From an uncultured Muribaculaceae bacterium (GTDB taxonomy: Bacteria > Bacteroidota > Bacteroidia > Bacteroidales > Muribaculaceae), in assembly GCA_947178505.1 (NCBI GenBank), contig CAMWYR010000013.1, positions 1 to 49,247 on the forward strand: a DNA stretch of 49,247 nucleotides, given 5' to 3'. Shown here one piece after another: positions 34,372 to 43,508 of this stretch. The first letter of the stretch is position 1. Every line of letters starts with the position of its first letter. The translations under genes and the position numbers were made by a program. The notes under the pieces were generated by a model that saw only the letters and a program-made list of their open reading frames with translations, ran no database searches and was not told the DNA's origin.

Positions 34372-34872
34372 TTACTCAGCTGTGGGAGCCTCAGCGGCAG
34401 GAGCCTCAGCAACGGGAGCTGCTGTAGTCTCCGCTGCTGCGGGAGCGGCCTTCTTCGAGCGGGAGCGGCGGGTGCGGGCAGCCTTTTTGGGAGCGTTGTC
34501 AGCGATCGCAGCCTCGTTGAAGTCAACAAACTCTATCATTGCCATCTCAGCGTTGTCACCGAGACGGTGGCCGGTCTTAAGGATGCGGAGGTAACCGCCG
34601 GGGCGGTTTGCGACCTTCTCAGAGATGGGGCCGAAGAGTTCTTTAACGGCCTCCTTGTTCTGGAGGTAGCTGAACACGATACGGCGGTTCTGAGTATCGT
34701 CTTTCTTAGCGCGTGTCACCAGGGGCTCCGTGTAAACGCGGAGAGCCTTTGCCTTGGCAATAGTGGTGAAGATTCTCTTATGCTCGATAAGAGAAATCGC
34801 CATATTTGCCAGAAGGGCCTCGCGATGGCCTTTCTTACGGCTAAGGTGGTTGAATTTCTTATTGTGTCTCAT
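34372..34872 (-). CDS. rplQ: Ribosomal protein bL17
   Basis: Large-subunit protein at the exit-tunnel side. Residues 1-120 are a standard L17 ([20 protein letters not shown] at the start, [11 protein letters not shown] near 90-100). A tail of about 45 residues follows, with basic [14 protein letters not shown] and then repeats of Ala, Pro, Glu and Thr; E. coli L17 has only a few extra residues. It is the last gene of the ribosomal cluster, directly before the terminator, and starts 8 bases after rpoA. Confidence 0.97.
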   Translation of the reverse strand: MRHNKKFNHLSRKKGHREALLANMAISLIEHKRIFTTIAKAKALRVYTEPLVTRAKKDDTQNRRIVFSYLQNKEAVKELFGPISEKVANRPGGYLRILKTGHRLGDNAEMAMIEFVDFNEAAIADNAPKKAARTRRSRSKKAAPAAAETTAAPVAEAPAAEAPTAE

Positions 34873-34880
34873 TGTGGGAT

Positions 34881-35879
34881 TTAGTCTTTGTCTAATTTAT
34901 ATTTAGAAATATCCATTCCAAAGGAAAGATTCAACTTCTCAAGGAGCTCATCGAGCTCGGAGAGAGATTTCTTTCCGAAGTTTCTGAACTTAAGGAGATC
35001 GTTCTTGTTGAAGACCACGAGCTCGCCCAGAGTCTCAACCTCGGCGCTCTTGAGGCAGTTGAGCGCACGGACCGATAGGTCCATGTCGACAAGCTTACTC
35101 TTGAGCAGCTGGCGAGTGTGCAGCAGTTCCTCATCGAATTCCTCGGGAGCATCAGTCTGGGGAGTCTCGAGAGTGATTTTCTCATCGCTGAACATAGCGA
35201 AATGCTGCATGAGAATAGTGGCGGCCTCCTTAAGGGCTTCCTTGGGGAGAATCGAGCCGTCGGTGGTGACTTCGATAATGAGCTTCTCGTAGTCGGTCTT
35301 CTGCTCGACGCGATAGTTTTCGACAAAATACTTCACGTTCTTGATGGGCGTGTAGATAGAGTCGATAGCGATAGTGTCGGCGGGAGATCCGGCGAGCATT
35401 TCGCGATTCTCATCTGCAGGCACCCAACCGCGACCCTTGTTGATCGAATATTCCATCTCGAAGCCGAAATCGGGATCGATATGGCAGATCACGAGGTCGG
35501 GATTAAGCACCTCGAATCCTGAGAGAACCTGACCTAAGTCACCAGCCGTAAAGACTTCTTTGCCCTCCACTTTCACCTTTGCAGTTTCGGCGTTGTGGTC
35601 TTCGGTTGTCTGCTTGAACCGGATCTGCTTAAGATTGAGGATGATATTGGTTACGTCCTCCTTGACACCGGGGATGGTATCAAGCTCGTGGGCGACCCCG
35701 CTGATACGGATAGAGTTGATGGCGAAGCCGCCGAGCGAAGAAAGGAGCACGCGTCGGAGGGCATTGCCAAGCGTCAGGCCGTATCCAGGCTCAAGAGGAC
35801 GGAATTCGAACTTGCCGAACGAACCGGCGTCCTCGAGCATGATAACCTTTTCGGGTTTCTGAAATGCTAATATAGGCAT
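34881..35879 (-). CDS. rpoA: RNA polymerase alpha subunit
   Basis: 332 residues. The N-terminal domain (about 1-230) carries the assembly region with [18 protein letters not shown] (33-50). After a linker, the C-terminal domain (about 260-325), with [20 protein letters not shown] and the helix-hairpin-helix [16 protein letters not shown], contacts promoter DNA and regulators. It is in its normal place between rpsD and rplQ in the alpha part of the ribosomal cluster. Confidence 0.98.
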   Translation of the reverse strand: MPILAFQKPEKVIMLEDAGSFGKFEFRPLEPGYGLTLGNALRRVLLSSLGGFAINSIRISGVAHELDTIPGVKEDVTNIILNLKQIRFKQTTEDHNAETAKVKVEGKEVFTAGDLGQVLSGFEVLNPDLVICHIDPDFGFEMEYSINKGRGWVPADENREMLAGSPADTIAIDSIYTPIKNVKYFVENYRVEQKTDYEKLIIEVTTDGSILPKEALKEAATILMQHFAMFSDEKITLETPQTDAPEEFDEELLHTRQLLKSKLVDMDLSVRALNCLKSAEVETLGELVVFNKNDLLKFRNFGKKSLSELDELLEKLNLSFGMDISKYKLDKD

Positions 35880-35896
35880 GGCTGTCTTAGATTTTA

Positions 35897-36502
35897 TTAT
35901 TTAGAATAGAGCTCGACGATGAGCTGCTCCTTGATCGTCTCGGGGATATCCTCACGCTGGGGGAGGTGAAGGAACTTGCCGCCCTTGATAGATTCATCCC
36001 ACTCGATCCATGGATATTTGCTGTGGTTGAAGCCGGCCACGCAGTCGGCGATCACCTCAAGCGACTTAGACTTCTCACGCACAGTGATGACGTCGCCGGG
36101 CATTACGCGATATGAAGGAATATTCACGTTCTTGCCGTTGACGTTGATGTGCTTGTGGAGCACGAGCTGGCGGGCAGCCGGACGGCTGGGAGCCAGACCG
36201 AGACGGTAAACCACATTGTCGAGACGGCTCTCGAGGAGCTGGAGAAGCACCTCACCGGTGATACCCTTGGTGCGGGCTGCTTTCTCGAACAGATTGCGGA
36301 ACTGACGCTCGAGCACTCCGTAAGTGTATTTAGCTTTCTGCTTTTCGCGAAGCTGGGTGCCATACTCAGAAGTTTTCTTTCTGCGGTTCTGACCATGCTG
36401 GCCCGGGGGATAGTTTCTGCGTGCAAAAACCTTATCCTCGCCAAAGATGGGCTCACCAAACTTACGCGCGATTTTTGTTTTCGGTCCTGTGTATCTTGCC
36501 AT
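35897..36502 (-). CDS. rpsD: Ribosomal protein uS4
   Basis: Primary 16S rRNA-binding protein, and in many bacteria a translational autoregulator. 201 residues. The N-terminal region ([20 protein letters not shown]) lacks the CxxC zinc ligands of the zinc form, so this is the zinc-free type. The S4 RNA-binding domain is [22 protein letters not shown]. It is preceded by a 152-base gap, unusual in this tightly packed cluster, whose sequence folds (see the leader entry). Confidence 0.98.
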   Translation of the reverse strand: MARYTGPKTKIARKFGEPIFGEDKVFARRNYPPGQHGQNRRKKTSEYGTQLREKQKAKYTYGVLERQFRNLFEKAARTKGITGEVLLQLLESRLDNVVYRLGLAPSRPAARQLVLHKHINVNGKNVNIPSYRVMPGDVITVREKSKSLEVIADCVAGFNHSKYPWIEWDESIKGGKFLHLPQREDIPETIKEQLIVELYSK

Positions 36503-36654
36503 TATTTTTTCTTTTTTGGTCGTCGGCGACGAAGCCCCTTAGCGACAGCCGCGACCGTCGAGAGAAAGTGTATGTGACGGTCTTTTCGCATTCAGGGCAG
36601 TCGGCCGGCTGATGTTGCAATTTGCGTTTGCTTTTATCAGAGTTACGGTTGGAG
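36503..36654 (-). promoter_or_regulatory. Probable S4 autoregulatory mRNA leader
   Basis: A 152-base gap between rpsK and rpsD with strong pairing on the minus strand. GACCGTC (36582-36576) can pair with GACGGTC (36559-36553). GGTCG-CGGC (36556-36548) can pair instead with GCCG-A-CGACC (36527-36518). The two helices share GGTC and so compete. The second ends 15 bases before the rpsD ATG, next to the A-rich start region. S4 leaders have been described by comparative genomics in Bacteroidia; I could not align this one to that model. Confidence 0.6.
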
Positions 36655-37044
36655 TTAGACTCTTCTTCTCTTGGGAGGACGGCAACCGTTGTGCGGAAGC
36701 GGAGTAACGTCAACGATTTCTGTCACTTCGATACCGCTCTGGTGAACGAAACGGATGGCAGCCTCGCGGCCGTTACCCGGACCCTTCACATATGCCTTGA
36801 CCTTGCGCAGGCCGAGGTCGTAAGCGACCTTGGCGCAATCTTGCGCTGCCATCTGGGCTGCGTAGGGTGTGTTCTTCTTTGAGCCTCTGAAGCCCATCTT
36901 GCCGGCTGAAGACCAGGAGATGACCTGACCTTCCTCATTGGCGAGACACACAATGATGTTGTTGAAAGAGCTATGCACATGCAGCTGGCCACTTGCGCCA
37001 ACCTTGACATTCCTCTTTTTTGCTGCGACTGTCTTTTTTGCCAT
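36655..37044 (-). CDS. rpsK: Ribosomal protein uS11
   Basis: 129-residue platform protein of the small subunit, near the mRNA exit. It shows the conserved [30 protein letters not shown] and C-terminal [17 protein letters not shown]. Starts 11 bases after rpsM ends. Confidence 0.98.
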   Translation of the reverse strand: MAKKTVAAKKRNVKVGASGQLHVHSSFNNIIVCLANEEGQVISWSSAGKMGFRGSKKNTPYAAQMAAQDCAKVAYDLGLRKVKAYVKGPGNGREAAIRFVHQSGIEVTEIVDVTPLPHNGCRPPKRRRV

Positions 37045-37055
37045 TTTTTATTTGA

Positions 37056-37436
37056 TTATTTTGTAGCTTTCTTCTTGTTAGCGACTGTTTTCTTGCGGCC
37101 CTTGCGCGTGCGGGCATTGTTCTTTGTGCTCTGGCCACGCACCGGAAGACCAAGACGATGACGGATGCCACGGTAGCAGCCGATGTCCATCAGACGCTTG
37201 ATATTGAGCTGGATTTCTGTGCGGAGGTCACCCTCTACCTTGTGTTCGCGCTGGATCACTTCACGAACGGCTGCTGCCTGATCGTCTGTCCAGTCCTGCA
37301 CTTTGATATCGCGGTCTACGCCTGCCTTGTCAAGGATAGACTTGGCTGCGCTGCGGCCGATTCCGAAGATATAGGTCAACGCTATCTCTCCTCTTTTATT
37401 CTGCGGCAAATCTACGCCGACAATTCTTACTGCCAT
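37056..37436 (-). CDS. rpsM: Ribosomal protein uS13
   Basis: 126-residue head protein of the small subunit, contacting the P-site tRNA and the large subunit. It begins [20 protein letters not shown] and has [23 protein letters not shown] and a basic tail. A possible promoter element lies in the short gap upstream, so it may head an alpha sub-operon. Confidence 0.98.
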   Translation of the reverse strand: MAVRIVGVDLPQNKRGEIALTYIFGIGRSAAKSILDKAGVDRDIKVQDWTDDQAAAVREVIQREHKVEGDLRTEIQLNIKRLMDIGCYRGIRHRLGLPVRGQSTKNNARTRKGRKKTVANKKKATK

Positions 37437-37458
37437 ATTGCTTTTTCGTAATTTTTTG

Positions 37459-37466
37459 CAAAGGTA
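37459..37466 (-). promoter_or_regulatory. Possible internal -7 element before rpsM
   Basis: TACCTTTG on the minus strand is a full TAnnTTTG match in the 36-base gap between rpmJ and rpsM. The -33 box would fall in the 3' end of rpmJ, where no TTTG is seen at the right distance. Confidence 0.35.
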
Positions 37467-37472
37467 ATAAAA

Positions 37473-37589
37473 TTATCCTTGACGCTGTTTAAATTTTGGA
37501 TTTTTCTTGTTGATTACGTATAATCTACCCTTCCGGCGTACGATCTTGCTGTCGGGAGTGCGCTTTTTGACTGATGCTCTTACTTTCAT
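37473..37589 (-). CDS. rpmJ: Ribosomal protein bL36, zinc-free form
   Basis: A 38-residue protein read directly from the minus strand: it starts [17 protein letters not shown] and ends NPKFKQRQG. The size, start and KQRQG-type end identify L36. All four zinc ligands of the zinc-binding form (Cys11, Cys14, Cys27, His33 in E. coli) are replaced by Thr11, Ser14, Asn27 and Phe33. It lies in its usual place between infA and rpsM. Confidence 0.96.
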   Translation of the reverse strand: MKVRASVKKRTPDSKIVRRKGRLYVINKKNPKFKQRQG

Positions 37590-37603
37590 ATCGGGGTTTT
37601 GTT

Positions 37604-37822
37604 TTATTTGTATCTGAATGAAATTCGTCCCTTGCTCAGGTCGTAGGGCGACATCTCGACCTTTACCTTATCGCCGGGAAGAATCTTGATGTAGTGCATT
37701 CTCATCTTGCCCGAAATATGAGCAGTTATCTCATGGCCGTTCTGAAGTTCGACCTTGAACATAGCGTTGGATAACGCTTCGAGAATGACACCGTCTTGTT
37801 CGATTGCAGCTTGCTTAGCCAT
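37604..37822 (-). CDS. infA: Translation initiation factor IF-1
   Basis: 72 residues from the ATG at 37822; a longer frame adds 17 poor residues upstream. OB-fold protein that blocks the A site during initiation. Motifs: [35 protein letters not shown] and [17 protein letters not shown]. It sits between map and rpmJ, normal for this group. Confidence 0.97.
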   Translation of the reverse strand: MAKQAAIEQDGVILEALSNAMFKVELQNGHEITAHISGKMRMHYIKILPGDKVKVEMSPYDLSKGRISFRYK

Positions 37823-37869
37823 AGTAGTCTTTTCTTTTGTCTTTTTTGTTGTGCAATGTGTTTCTATCA

Positions 37870-38649
37870 TCAAGCCTTCTGTTCGAGGGCAGCCTCGATA
37901 TAGTCGAAGGTAGTGAGGATCTCGGGCTCATCTCCGTTGATCAGAATCGTGTGCTCGTAATGAGCAGAGGGCTTGCGGTCGCGCGTGCGGCACTCCCAGC
38001 CGTTGGATTCGATCACAATGTTCTTGCTTCCGAGGTTGATCATCGGCTCAATGCAGATAAGCATCCCGTCATGAAGCACCGGGCCCGTGCCGCGGCGTCC
38101 GTAATTGGGCACCTCCGGATCCTCATGCATGCTCCGTCCTATTCCGTGGCCGCACATCTCGCGCACCACGCTGTAGCCGTTGCTCTCACAGAATCTCTGC
38201 ACGGCATTCGAGATATCCCCTACCCTGTTGCCTGCAACAGCCATCTCGATGCCGACATAAAGAGACTCGAAGGTGATGTCGAGCAGACGCTCGGTCTTGG
38301 GATCTATCTCGCCGACGGCAAATGTGTAGCAGCTGTCGCCGTGGAAGCCGTTGAGCTCAACGACACAGTCGGTGCCCACAATATCGCCCTCCTTCAAAGT
38401 ATATCCGGAAGGGAAACCGTGAACGACCGTCTCATTCACCTCGATGCAGAGAGTGCCCGGGAAACCGTGATAACCGAGGCAAGCGGGTTTACCCCCGTTG
38501 TCGAGGATAAACTCTCTTGCTATGGTGTCAAGACGACGCGTAGTGACGCCGGGAGCGACCCAGCGGGCCACTTCGCCAAGCGTGCGGCTGCAGAGATCGC
38601 AGGCCTTGCGCGTGAGTTCGATTTCCTCAGGTGTCTTGATATAGATCAT
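37870..38649 (-). CDS. map: Methionine aminopeptidase, type I
   Basis: Removes the N-terminal methionine from new proteins. 259 residues with the full five-ligand dimetal site: D94 and D105 ([14 protein letters not shown]), H168 ([10 protein letters not shown]), E201 (CIEPM) and E232 (YEHTILI). There is no N-terminal extension, so it is the basic type I form. It lies between secY and infA, the Bacteroidota order; adk, often present here in other bacteria, is absent. Confidence 0.97.
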   Translation of the reverse strand: MIYIKTPEEIELTRKACDLCSRTLGEVARWVAPGVTTRRLDTIAREFILDNGGKPACLGYHGFPGTLCIEVNETVVHGFPSGYTLKEGDIVGTDCVVELNGFHGDSCYTFAVGEIDPKTERLLDITFESLYVGIEMAVAGNRVGDISNAVQRFCESNGYSVVREMCGHGIGRSMHEDPEVPNYGRRGTGPVLHDGMLICIEPMINLGSKNIVIESNGWECRTRDRKPSAHYEHTILINGDEPEILTTFDYIEAALEQKA

Positions 38650-38673
38650 TTTCTTGCTTGCAACTCTAAGAAT

Positions 38674-40011
38674 TTAGAAAGCACTGTTACCCGATGTGCG
38701 GCCCTTGATACGGCCGTGCTTCATCAGACCGTCATACTTGTGCATGATCAGATGGCCCTCTACAATGCGCAGAGTGTCGAGAATCACGCCCACAAGGATG
38801 AGCAGTGAAGTTCCGCCGAAGAATGAGGCGAAATTACGGTTGAGGCCACACACGTGTGCAATCGCAGGGAGAATGGCCACGATGCCGAGGAAGATTGATC
38901 CGGGCAGCGTGATTCTTGACATGATCGAGTCAAGATACTCCACGGTGGGCTTGCCGGGCTTGATGCCGGGGATGAAGCCGTTGTTACGCTTCATGTCCTC
39001 AGCCATCTGCGCGGGGCGCACTGTGATTGCAGTATAGAAATATGTGAAGGCCACAATCATGATGAAGTACACGAAATTGTACCAGAAACCATACATATCG
39101 GTCATGGCTCCGAAGAAACCACCGGTTCGCTTGCTGAAGCCGACAAGTGTGATAGGAATGAACATGATCGCCTGCGCGAAGATGATGGGCATAACGCCGG
39201 CAGCATTCACCTTGAGGGGAATGAACTGACGGGCACCGCCATACTGCTTGTTGCCCACGACCTTCTTTGCATACTGCACCGGGACGTTGCGCGTGCCCTG
39301 CACGAGCAGCACCGCACCGGCGATAACGGCGAGCAGGATGATGATCTCCACAAGGAAGAGCACCAGACCACCGCCGGCGCTGTTAAGAAGGCGACCAGTG
39401 AATTCCTGAATGAAAGCCTCGGGAAGACGGGCGATGATACCGATAAGGATGATGAACGAGATACCGTTGCCCACACCCTTCTGGTCGATACGCTCGCCGA
39501 GCCACATGATGAACATGGAGCCTGCCGCGAGGACGATAGTCATGAACACTATGGTCCAGAAACCTAATTCAACGTGGCCTCCGGCTGCCTGAACCTGATA
39601 CTTGAGATTCATCAGATAAGCCGGACCTTGCAGCACGAGAATCACTACCGTGAGCCAGCGGGTATACTGATTGATTTTCATGCGTCCGCTCTCGCCCTCA
39701 CGCTGCAGTTTCTGAAACGCGGGGAGCACCATGCCGAGAAGCTGGATCACGATCGAGGCCGTGATGTAGGGCATGATTCCAAGTGCGAAAATAGACGCCT
39801 GAGAGAATGCACCGCCCGAGAACATATCGAGCAGCTGCATAAGCCCGTCGGCAGTGAAATTCTTCAGTGCCAGCAGCTCGTCGGGATTGATTCCCGGCAA
39901 GACCACGTAGCACCCGAAGCGGTAGATGACCACAAGCAGCAGCGTGATGCCGATGCGCTTGCGGAGATCCTCAACGCTCCAGATGTTTTTTATCGTTTTA
40001 GTAAATCCCAT
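38674..40011 (-). CDS. secY: Protein translocase subunit SecY
   Basis: Central channel of the Sec translocon, 445 residues with about ten membrane helices. Motifs include LGIMPYITASIVIQLL (helix 2 region), GERIDQKGVGNGIS and the C-terminal LIMHKYDGLMKHGRIKGR. The neighbours rplO upstream and map downstream are as expected. Confidence 0.98.
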   Translation of the reverse strand: MGFTKTIKNIWSVEDLRKRIGITLLLVVIYRFGCYVVLPGINPDELLALKNFTADGLMQLLDMFSGGAFSQASIFALGIMPYITASIVIQLLGMVLPAFQKLQREGESGRMKINQYTRWLTVVILVLQGPAYLMNLKYQVQAAGGHVELGFWTIVFMTIVLAAGSMFIMWLGERIDQKGVGNGISFIILIGIIARLPEAFIQEFTGRLLNSAGGGLVLFLVEIIILLAVIAGAVLLVQGTRNVPVQYAKKVVGNKQYGGARQFIPLKVNAAGVMPIIFAQAIMFIPITLVGFSKRTGGFFGAMTDMYGFWYNFVYFIMIVAFTYFYTAITVRPAQMAEDMKRNNGFIPGIKPGKPTVEYLDSIMSRITLPGSIFLGIVAILPAIAHVCGLNRNFASFFGGTSLLILVGVILDTLRIVEGHLIMHKYDGLMKHGRIKGRTSGNSAF

Positions 40012-40023
40012 TGTGTTCTACAA

Positions 40024-40467
40024 TTATTTTTTGACTACAGAGCCACCGGCCTTGACGATCGCGTCCTCGGCTGCCTTTGAGAAGGCATTAGCCTCGACTT
40101 CAAGAGCATGGCTGAGCGCGCCGTTTCCAAGAATCTTTACGAGTGCCTTCTTGGCTACGAGTCCGGCGTTGCGAAGATCCTCAACTGTGACCTTAGTCGC
40201 GCCGTTGGCTGCGAGAGCCTCAAGGGCATCGAGATTGATCGCCTTGTATTCTACGCGGTTAATGTTCTTGAAACCGAACTTGGGCACGCGACGCTGAAGG
40301 GGCATCTGACCACCTTCGAAGCCAACCTTGTGCTTGTAGCCCGAGCGGGATTTAGCACCCTTGTGACCGCGGGTAGATGTGCCACCGTAACCTGAACCGG
40401 TGCCTCGGCCGATTCTCTTGGTTTTCTTATTGCTGCCAACGGCAGGCTGTAAATTATGTAATTCCAT
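40024..40467 (-). CDS. rplO: Ribosomal protein uL15
   Basis: 147-residue large-subunit assembly protein with the Gly/Lys-rich N-terminal extension KRIGRGTGSGYGGTSTRGHKG typical of L15 and a globular C-terminal part. It starts 14 bases after rpmD. Confidence 0.98.
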   Translation of the reverse strand: MELHNLQPAVGSNKKTKRIGRGTGSGYGGTSTRGHKGAKSRSGYKHKVGFEGGQMPLQRRVPKFGFKNINRVEYKAINLDALEALAANGATKVTVEDLRNAGLVAKKALVKILGNGALSHALEVEANAFSKAAEDAIVKAGGSVVKK

Positions 40468-40481
40468 TTCGATCGTCTGCT

Positions 40482-40661
40482 TTAGAGTTGAGTCACTTTA
40501 ACTAAATGATGAACCCTCTTGACCATACCGAGGATGTCGGGAGTGTCCTCTTTAACCACGCTATGGTTCATTTTGTGCAAGCCGAGCGCGTCGAGGGTAG
40601 CCTTCTGCACCTTGGGCGCGTTGATACGGCTCTTTATCTGGGTGATTTGAATCTTAGCCAT
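40482..40661 (-). CDS. rpmD: Ribosomal protein uL30
   Basis: A 59-residue protein read from the minus strand: starts MAKIQITQIKSRINAP and ends VHHLVKVTQL. It has the L30 fold signature QIKSRI, a middle LDALGLHKMNHSVV and length normal for bacterial L30. It sits between rpsE (8 bases) and rplO. Confidence 0.96.
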   Translation of the reverse strand: MAKIQITQIKSRINAPKVQKATLDALGLHKMNHSVVKEDTPDILGMVKRVHHLVKVTQL

Positions 40662-40669
40662 TTCGCTGA

Positions 40670-41188
40670 TTATTTGCCGTTAAACACTTTTTCGACGCTG
40701 ATGCCACGGTTCTGAGCCACCTGAGCCGGCGAGCGGAGCTCGTCGAGAGCGGCGATAGTAGCCTTCACAAGGTTGTGGGGGTTGGATGAACCCTTCGACT
40801 TTGCGAGCACGTCGGTGATGCCCACACTCTCAAGCACTGCACGCATTGCACCACCGGCCTTTACTCCCGTACCTTCAGAAGCAGGCTTGAGGAAGATGCG
40901 TGAACCGCCGAACTTGGCAGACACCTCGTGGGGAATCGTGCCTTTGTACACGGGCACCTTGATAAGATTCTTCTTGGCAGTCTCAACGCCCTTGGCGATA
41001 GCTGCAGTGACTTCATTGGCTTTACCGAGGCCCCAGCCGATTACACCGTCGCCATTACCTACAACCACAATGGCTGCGAAGCTGAATGCGCGGCCACCTT
41101 TGGTCACCTTAGTTACACGGTTGATGGCTACAAGGCGGTCCTGGAGTTCGAGATCGTTGGTCGATTTTACCTTATTGTTCTTTGCCAT
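40670..41188 (-). CDS. rpsE: Ribosomal protein uS5
   Basis: 172-residue small-subunit protein involved in decoding accuracy and mRNA unwinding. Double-stranded RNA-binding region: [21 protein letters not shown], and [26 protein letters not shown] in the C-terminal domain. Confidence 0.98.
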   Translation of the reverse strand: MAKNNKVKSTNDLELQDRLVAINRVTKVTKGGRAFSFAAIVVVGNGDGVIGWGLGKANEVTAAIAKGVETAKKNLIKVPVYKGTIPHEVSAKFGGSRIFLKPASEGTGVKAGGAMRAVLESVGITDVLAKSKGSSNPHNLVKATIAALDELRSPAQVAQNRGISVEKVFNGK

Positions 41189-41196
41189 GATTTCTA

Positions 41197-41538
41197 TTAG
41201 AATTTAAGACCACCCTGGCGGGCTGCGTCTGCCAATGATTTAACACGTCCGTGATAGAGATAACCGTTACGGTCGAACACCACCTCAGTGATGCCCTTCT
41301 CTGCGGCTTTCTTTGCAATCGCCTCGCCAACCTTGGCTGCGATTTCTGTTTTAGTGCCTCCTTCGAGACCCTTAGATGAAGCAGCGGCAAGCGTCACGCC
41401 TGCGAGGTCGTCGATCACCTGCACGTAGATCGCCTTGTTTGAGCGGTAGACGCTCATGCGGGGACGCTGTGCGGTGCCCGAGATTTTCCCGCGGATGCGG
41501 GTCTTGATTTTATTTCTTCTTGCTATCTTAGATACCAT
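41197..41538 (-). CDS. rplR: Ribosomal protein uL18
   Basis: 113-residue 5S rRNA-binding protein; [20 protein letters not shown] and the C-terminal [23 protein letters not shown] are characteristic. Starts 13 bases after rplF. Confidence 0.98.
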   Translation of the reverse strand: MVSKIARRNKIKTRIRGKISGTAQRPRMSVYRSNKAIYVQVIDDLAGVTLAAASSKGLEGGTKTEIAAKVGEAIAKKAAEKGITEVVFDRNGYLYHGRVKSLADAARQGGLKF

Positions 41539-41551
41539 AATGCTTTAGATT

Positions 41552-42106
41552 TTATTTGGCGTTAGCCGACTTTCCTGACTTGCGACGGATAACCTCGCCA
41601 ACAAACTTGATACCTTTTCCCTTGTAAGGCTCGGGCTTGCGGAGCGAACGAATCTTGGCGCACACCTGGCCGAGAAGCTGCTTGTCGGAGCTCTCGAGGA
41701 TGATGAGCGGGTTCTTGTTTCGCTCAGTCTTGGCCTCAACCTTCACTTCCTTGGGAAGCTTGATGAAGATAGCGTGTGAATATCCTAAAGCGAGTTCGAG
41801 CACCTGACCCGAAGAAGTGGCACGGTAGCCGACGCCGACGAGTTCCATCTCCTTCTTATAGCCTTCCGACACGCCAACCACCATATTGTGGATAAGCGCA
41901 CGGTAAAGACCATGCATAGCGCGGTTCTCACGCTCGTCGTTCGGACGGGTCACAACTATGTGACCATCCTCTACCTTTACCTCGATATTGGGGTTCACTT
42001 CCTGAGAGAGCTCTCCCTTCGGACCTTTCACGGTCACTTTATTGTCTTTTACCTGTACGGTTACGCCGGCAGGGATTGCGATCGGTGATTTACCTATTCT
42101 TGACAT
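41552..42106 (-). CDS. rplF: Ribosomal protein uL6
   Basis: 184 residues from the ATG at 42106, where the standard start MSRIGKSPIAIPAGV occurs; an 11-codon upstream extension is rejected. Two L6 repeats, with GPKGELSQEV and the C-terminal RKPEPYKGKGIKF signature. It lies near the factor-binding site of the large subunit. Confidence 0.97.
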   Translation of the reverse strand: MSRIGKSPIAIPAGVTVQVKDNKVTVKGPKGELSQEVNPNIEVKVEDGHIVVTRPNDERENRAMHGLYRALIHNMVVGVSEGYKKEMELVGVGYRATSSGQVLELALGYSHAIFIKLPKEVKVEAKTERNKNPLIILESSDKQLLGQVCAKIRSLRKPEPYKGKGIKFVGEVIRRKSGKSANAK

Positions 42107-42123
42107 TTCTATTCCCTCCCTGA

Positions 42124-42522
42124 TTAATAAACGTAACACAATACTTCGCCACCGATCTTGCGCTCCTTGGCTTCCTTGTTGGTCATCACACCCTGAGAAG
42201 TAGAGAGGATTGCGATGCCGAGGCCGTTGAGCACGCGGGGCATATCTTTATAGCCGGTATACTGGCGCAGACCCGGACGAGAGATGCGGTGCAGGTTCTT
42301 GATTGCACACACCTTGTCAGCCGGATCATACTTAAGGGCGATCTTGATAGTGCCCTTGGGGCCGTCGTTTTCCACGAACTTGTAGTTCAGGATGTAGCCC
42401 TGGTCGAAAAGGATCTTAGTGATTTCCCTTTTCATTTTAGACGTCGGAACCTCAACCACGCGGTGGCCTGCCATGATGGCGTTCCTGAGTCTTGTCAGAT
42501 AATCTGCGATTGGATCAGTCAT
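42124..42522 (-). CDS. rpsH: Ribosomal protein uS8
   Basis: 132-residue protein that binds central-domain 16S rRNA and, in E. coli, represses the spc operon. It begins MTDPIADYLTRLRNA and has GLGIAILSTSQGVMTNKEA near the end. A 129-base GC-rich gap separates it from rpsN. Confidence 0.98.
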   Translation of the reverse strand: MTDPIADYLTRLRNAIMAGHRVVEVPTSKMKREITKILFDQGYILNYKFVENDGPKGTIKIALKYDPADKVCAIKNLHRISRPGLRQYTGYKDMPRVLNGLGIAILSTSQGVMTNKEAKERKIGGEVLCYVY

Positions 42523-42600
42523 TTTTTTGTTGATTAAATTGATTCAGACCGATGCTGAACAATATTTAAAACAGATGAAAGTGTCTGTAAGTAAGGGTCC

Positions 42601-42645
42601 CGGCGCGATATCTCCGCCGGGGAAGCCCCCGGCCCCCGGAGGGGA
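42601..42645 (-). other. GC-rich hairpin element between rpsN and rpsH
   Basis: Within the 129-base gap (42523-42651), GCCGGGG (42616-42622) pairs with CCCCGGC (42627-42633) around AAGC, a perfect 7-bp stem. Further pairings compete: CTCCG (42612-42616) with CGGAG (42637-42641), and CCCC/GGGG around CGGA (42633-42644). GGGGAAGC occurs twice as a direct repeat. It could be a processing, attenuation or S8-binding site, or a dispersed repeat. Confidence 0.5.
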
Positions 42646-42651
42646 AGCAGC

Positions 42652-42954
42652 TTACCAGCTTGCCTTCTTAACGCCGGGGATAAGGCCTGCAGACGCCATT
42701 TCGCGGAACTGGATACGCGAGATGCCGAACTGACGCATATATCCTTTCGGACGGCCTGTGAGCTCGCAACGATTGTGGAGACGCACGCGCGAAGCGTTCT
42801 TCGGGAGCTTCTGCAGCTTGGTGAGCGCTTCGTAGTCGATGTTGCCGTCAGCGTCTGCTAGAGCAGCCTTCTTGAGAGCAGCCTTCTTCTCTGCGTATTT
42901 GGCAACAAGGCGCTGACGCTTTACCTCGCGAGCCTTCATTGATTCTTTAGCCAT
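42652..42954 (-). CDS. rpsN: Ribosomal protein uS14, zinc-free form
   Basis: A 100-residue S14 of the long type: N-terminal helical part [14 protein letters not shown], then [19 protein letters not shown] and [10 protein letters not shown]. The CxxC pairs of the short, zinc-binding S14 are absent. Sits between rplE and rpsH. Confidence 0.97.
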   Translation of the reverse strand: MAKESMKAREVKRQRLVAKYAEKKAALKKAALADADGNIDYEALTKLQKLPKNASRVRLHNRCELTGRPKGYMRQFGISRIQFREMASAGLIPGVKKASW

Positions 42955-42959
42955 ATGTC

Positions 42960-43508
42960 TTATTTCTCGTGTTTAAAGGGTAAACCGAATTTCTTAAGCA
43001 GTGCGAAACCTTCCTCGTCAGTGTCGGCAGAAGTCACGAAAGTGATGTTCATACCCTGAAGCTTGGGAACGTTATCGATGTTGATCTCGGGGAAGATGAT
43101 CTGCTCAGTGATACCGAGCGTATAGTTGCCGCGGCCATCGAGCTTGGAGTTGATTCCCTTGAAGTCGCGGATACGGGGCAGAGCCACGCGCACGAGACGT
43201 TCCAGGAACTCATACATCTTCTCGCGACGGAGAGTCACCATCGCGCCGATAGGCATCTTCTTACGAAGCTTGAAGTTCGAGATATCCTTCTTGGAGAGGG
43301 TGGGCACAGCCTTCTGACCAGTGATTGCAGTCAGCTCGTTGAGTGCAGTCTCGATGATCTTCTTATCCTGGGTTGCTCCGCCAAGACCCTGATTGATCAC
43401 GATCTTCTCGAGGCGGGGGACCTGCATGGGAGTTGAATACTTGAACTCTTCAGTGAGCTCGGGAACGATTTTCTCCTTGTATTGCTTGGAAAGTGTAGTC
43501 TCTGCCAT
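42960..43508 (-). CDS. rplE: Ribosomal protein uL5
   Basis: 182-residue 5S rRNA-binding protein of the central protuberance; [16 protein letters not shown] and [18 protein letters not shown] are typical. Its ATG overlaps the rplX stop by one base (TAATG-type coupling). Confidence 0.98.
   Translation of the reverse strand: MAETTLSKQYKEKIVPELTEEFKYSTPMQVPRLEKIVINQGLGGATQDKKIIETALNELTAITGQKAVPTLSKKDISNFKLRKKMPIGAMVTLRREKMYEFLERLVRVALPRIRDFKGINSKLDGRGNYTLGITEQIIFPEINIDNVPKLQGMNITFVTSADTDEEGFALLKKFGLPFKHEK

Noticed and set aside
36462..36713. 83-codon minus-strand frame across the rpsK-rpsD gap
   Set aside because: It overlaps the ends of both rpsK and rpsD; the gap is better explained as a structured leader.
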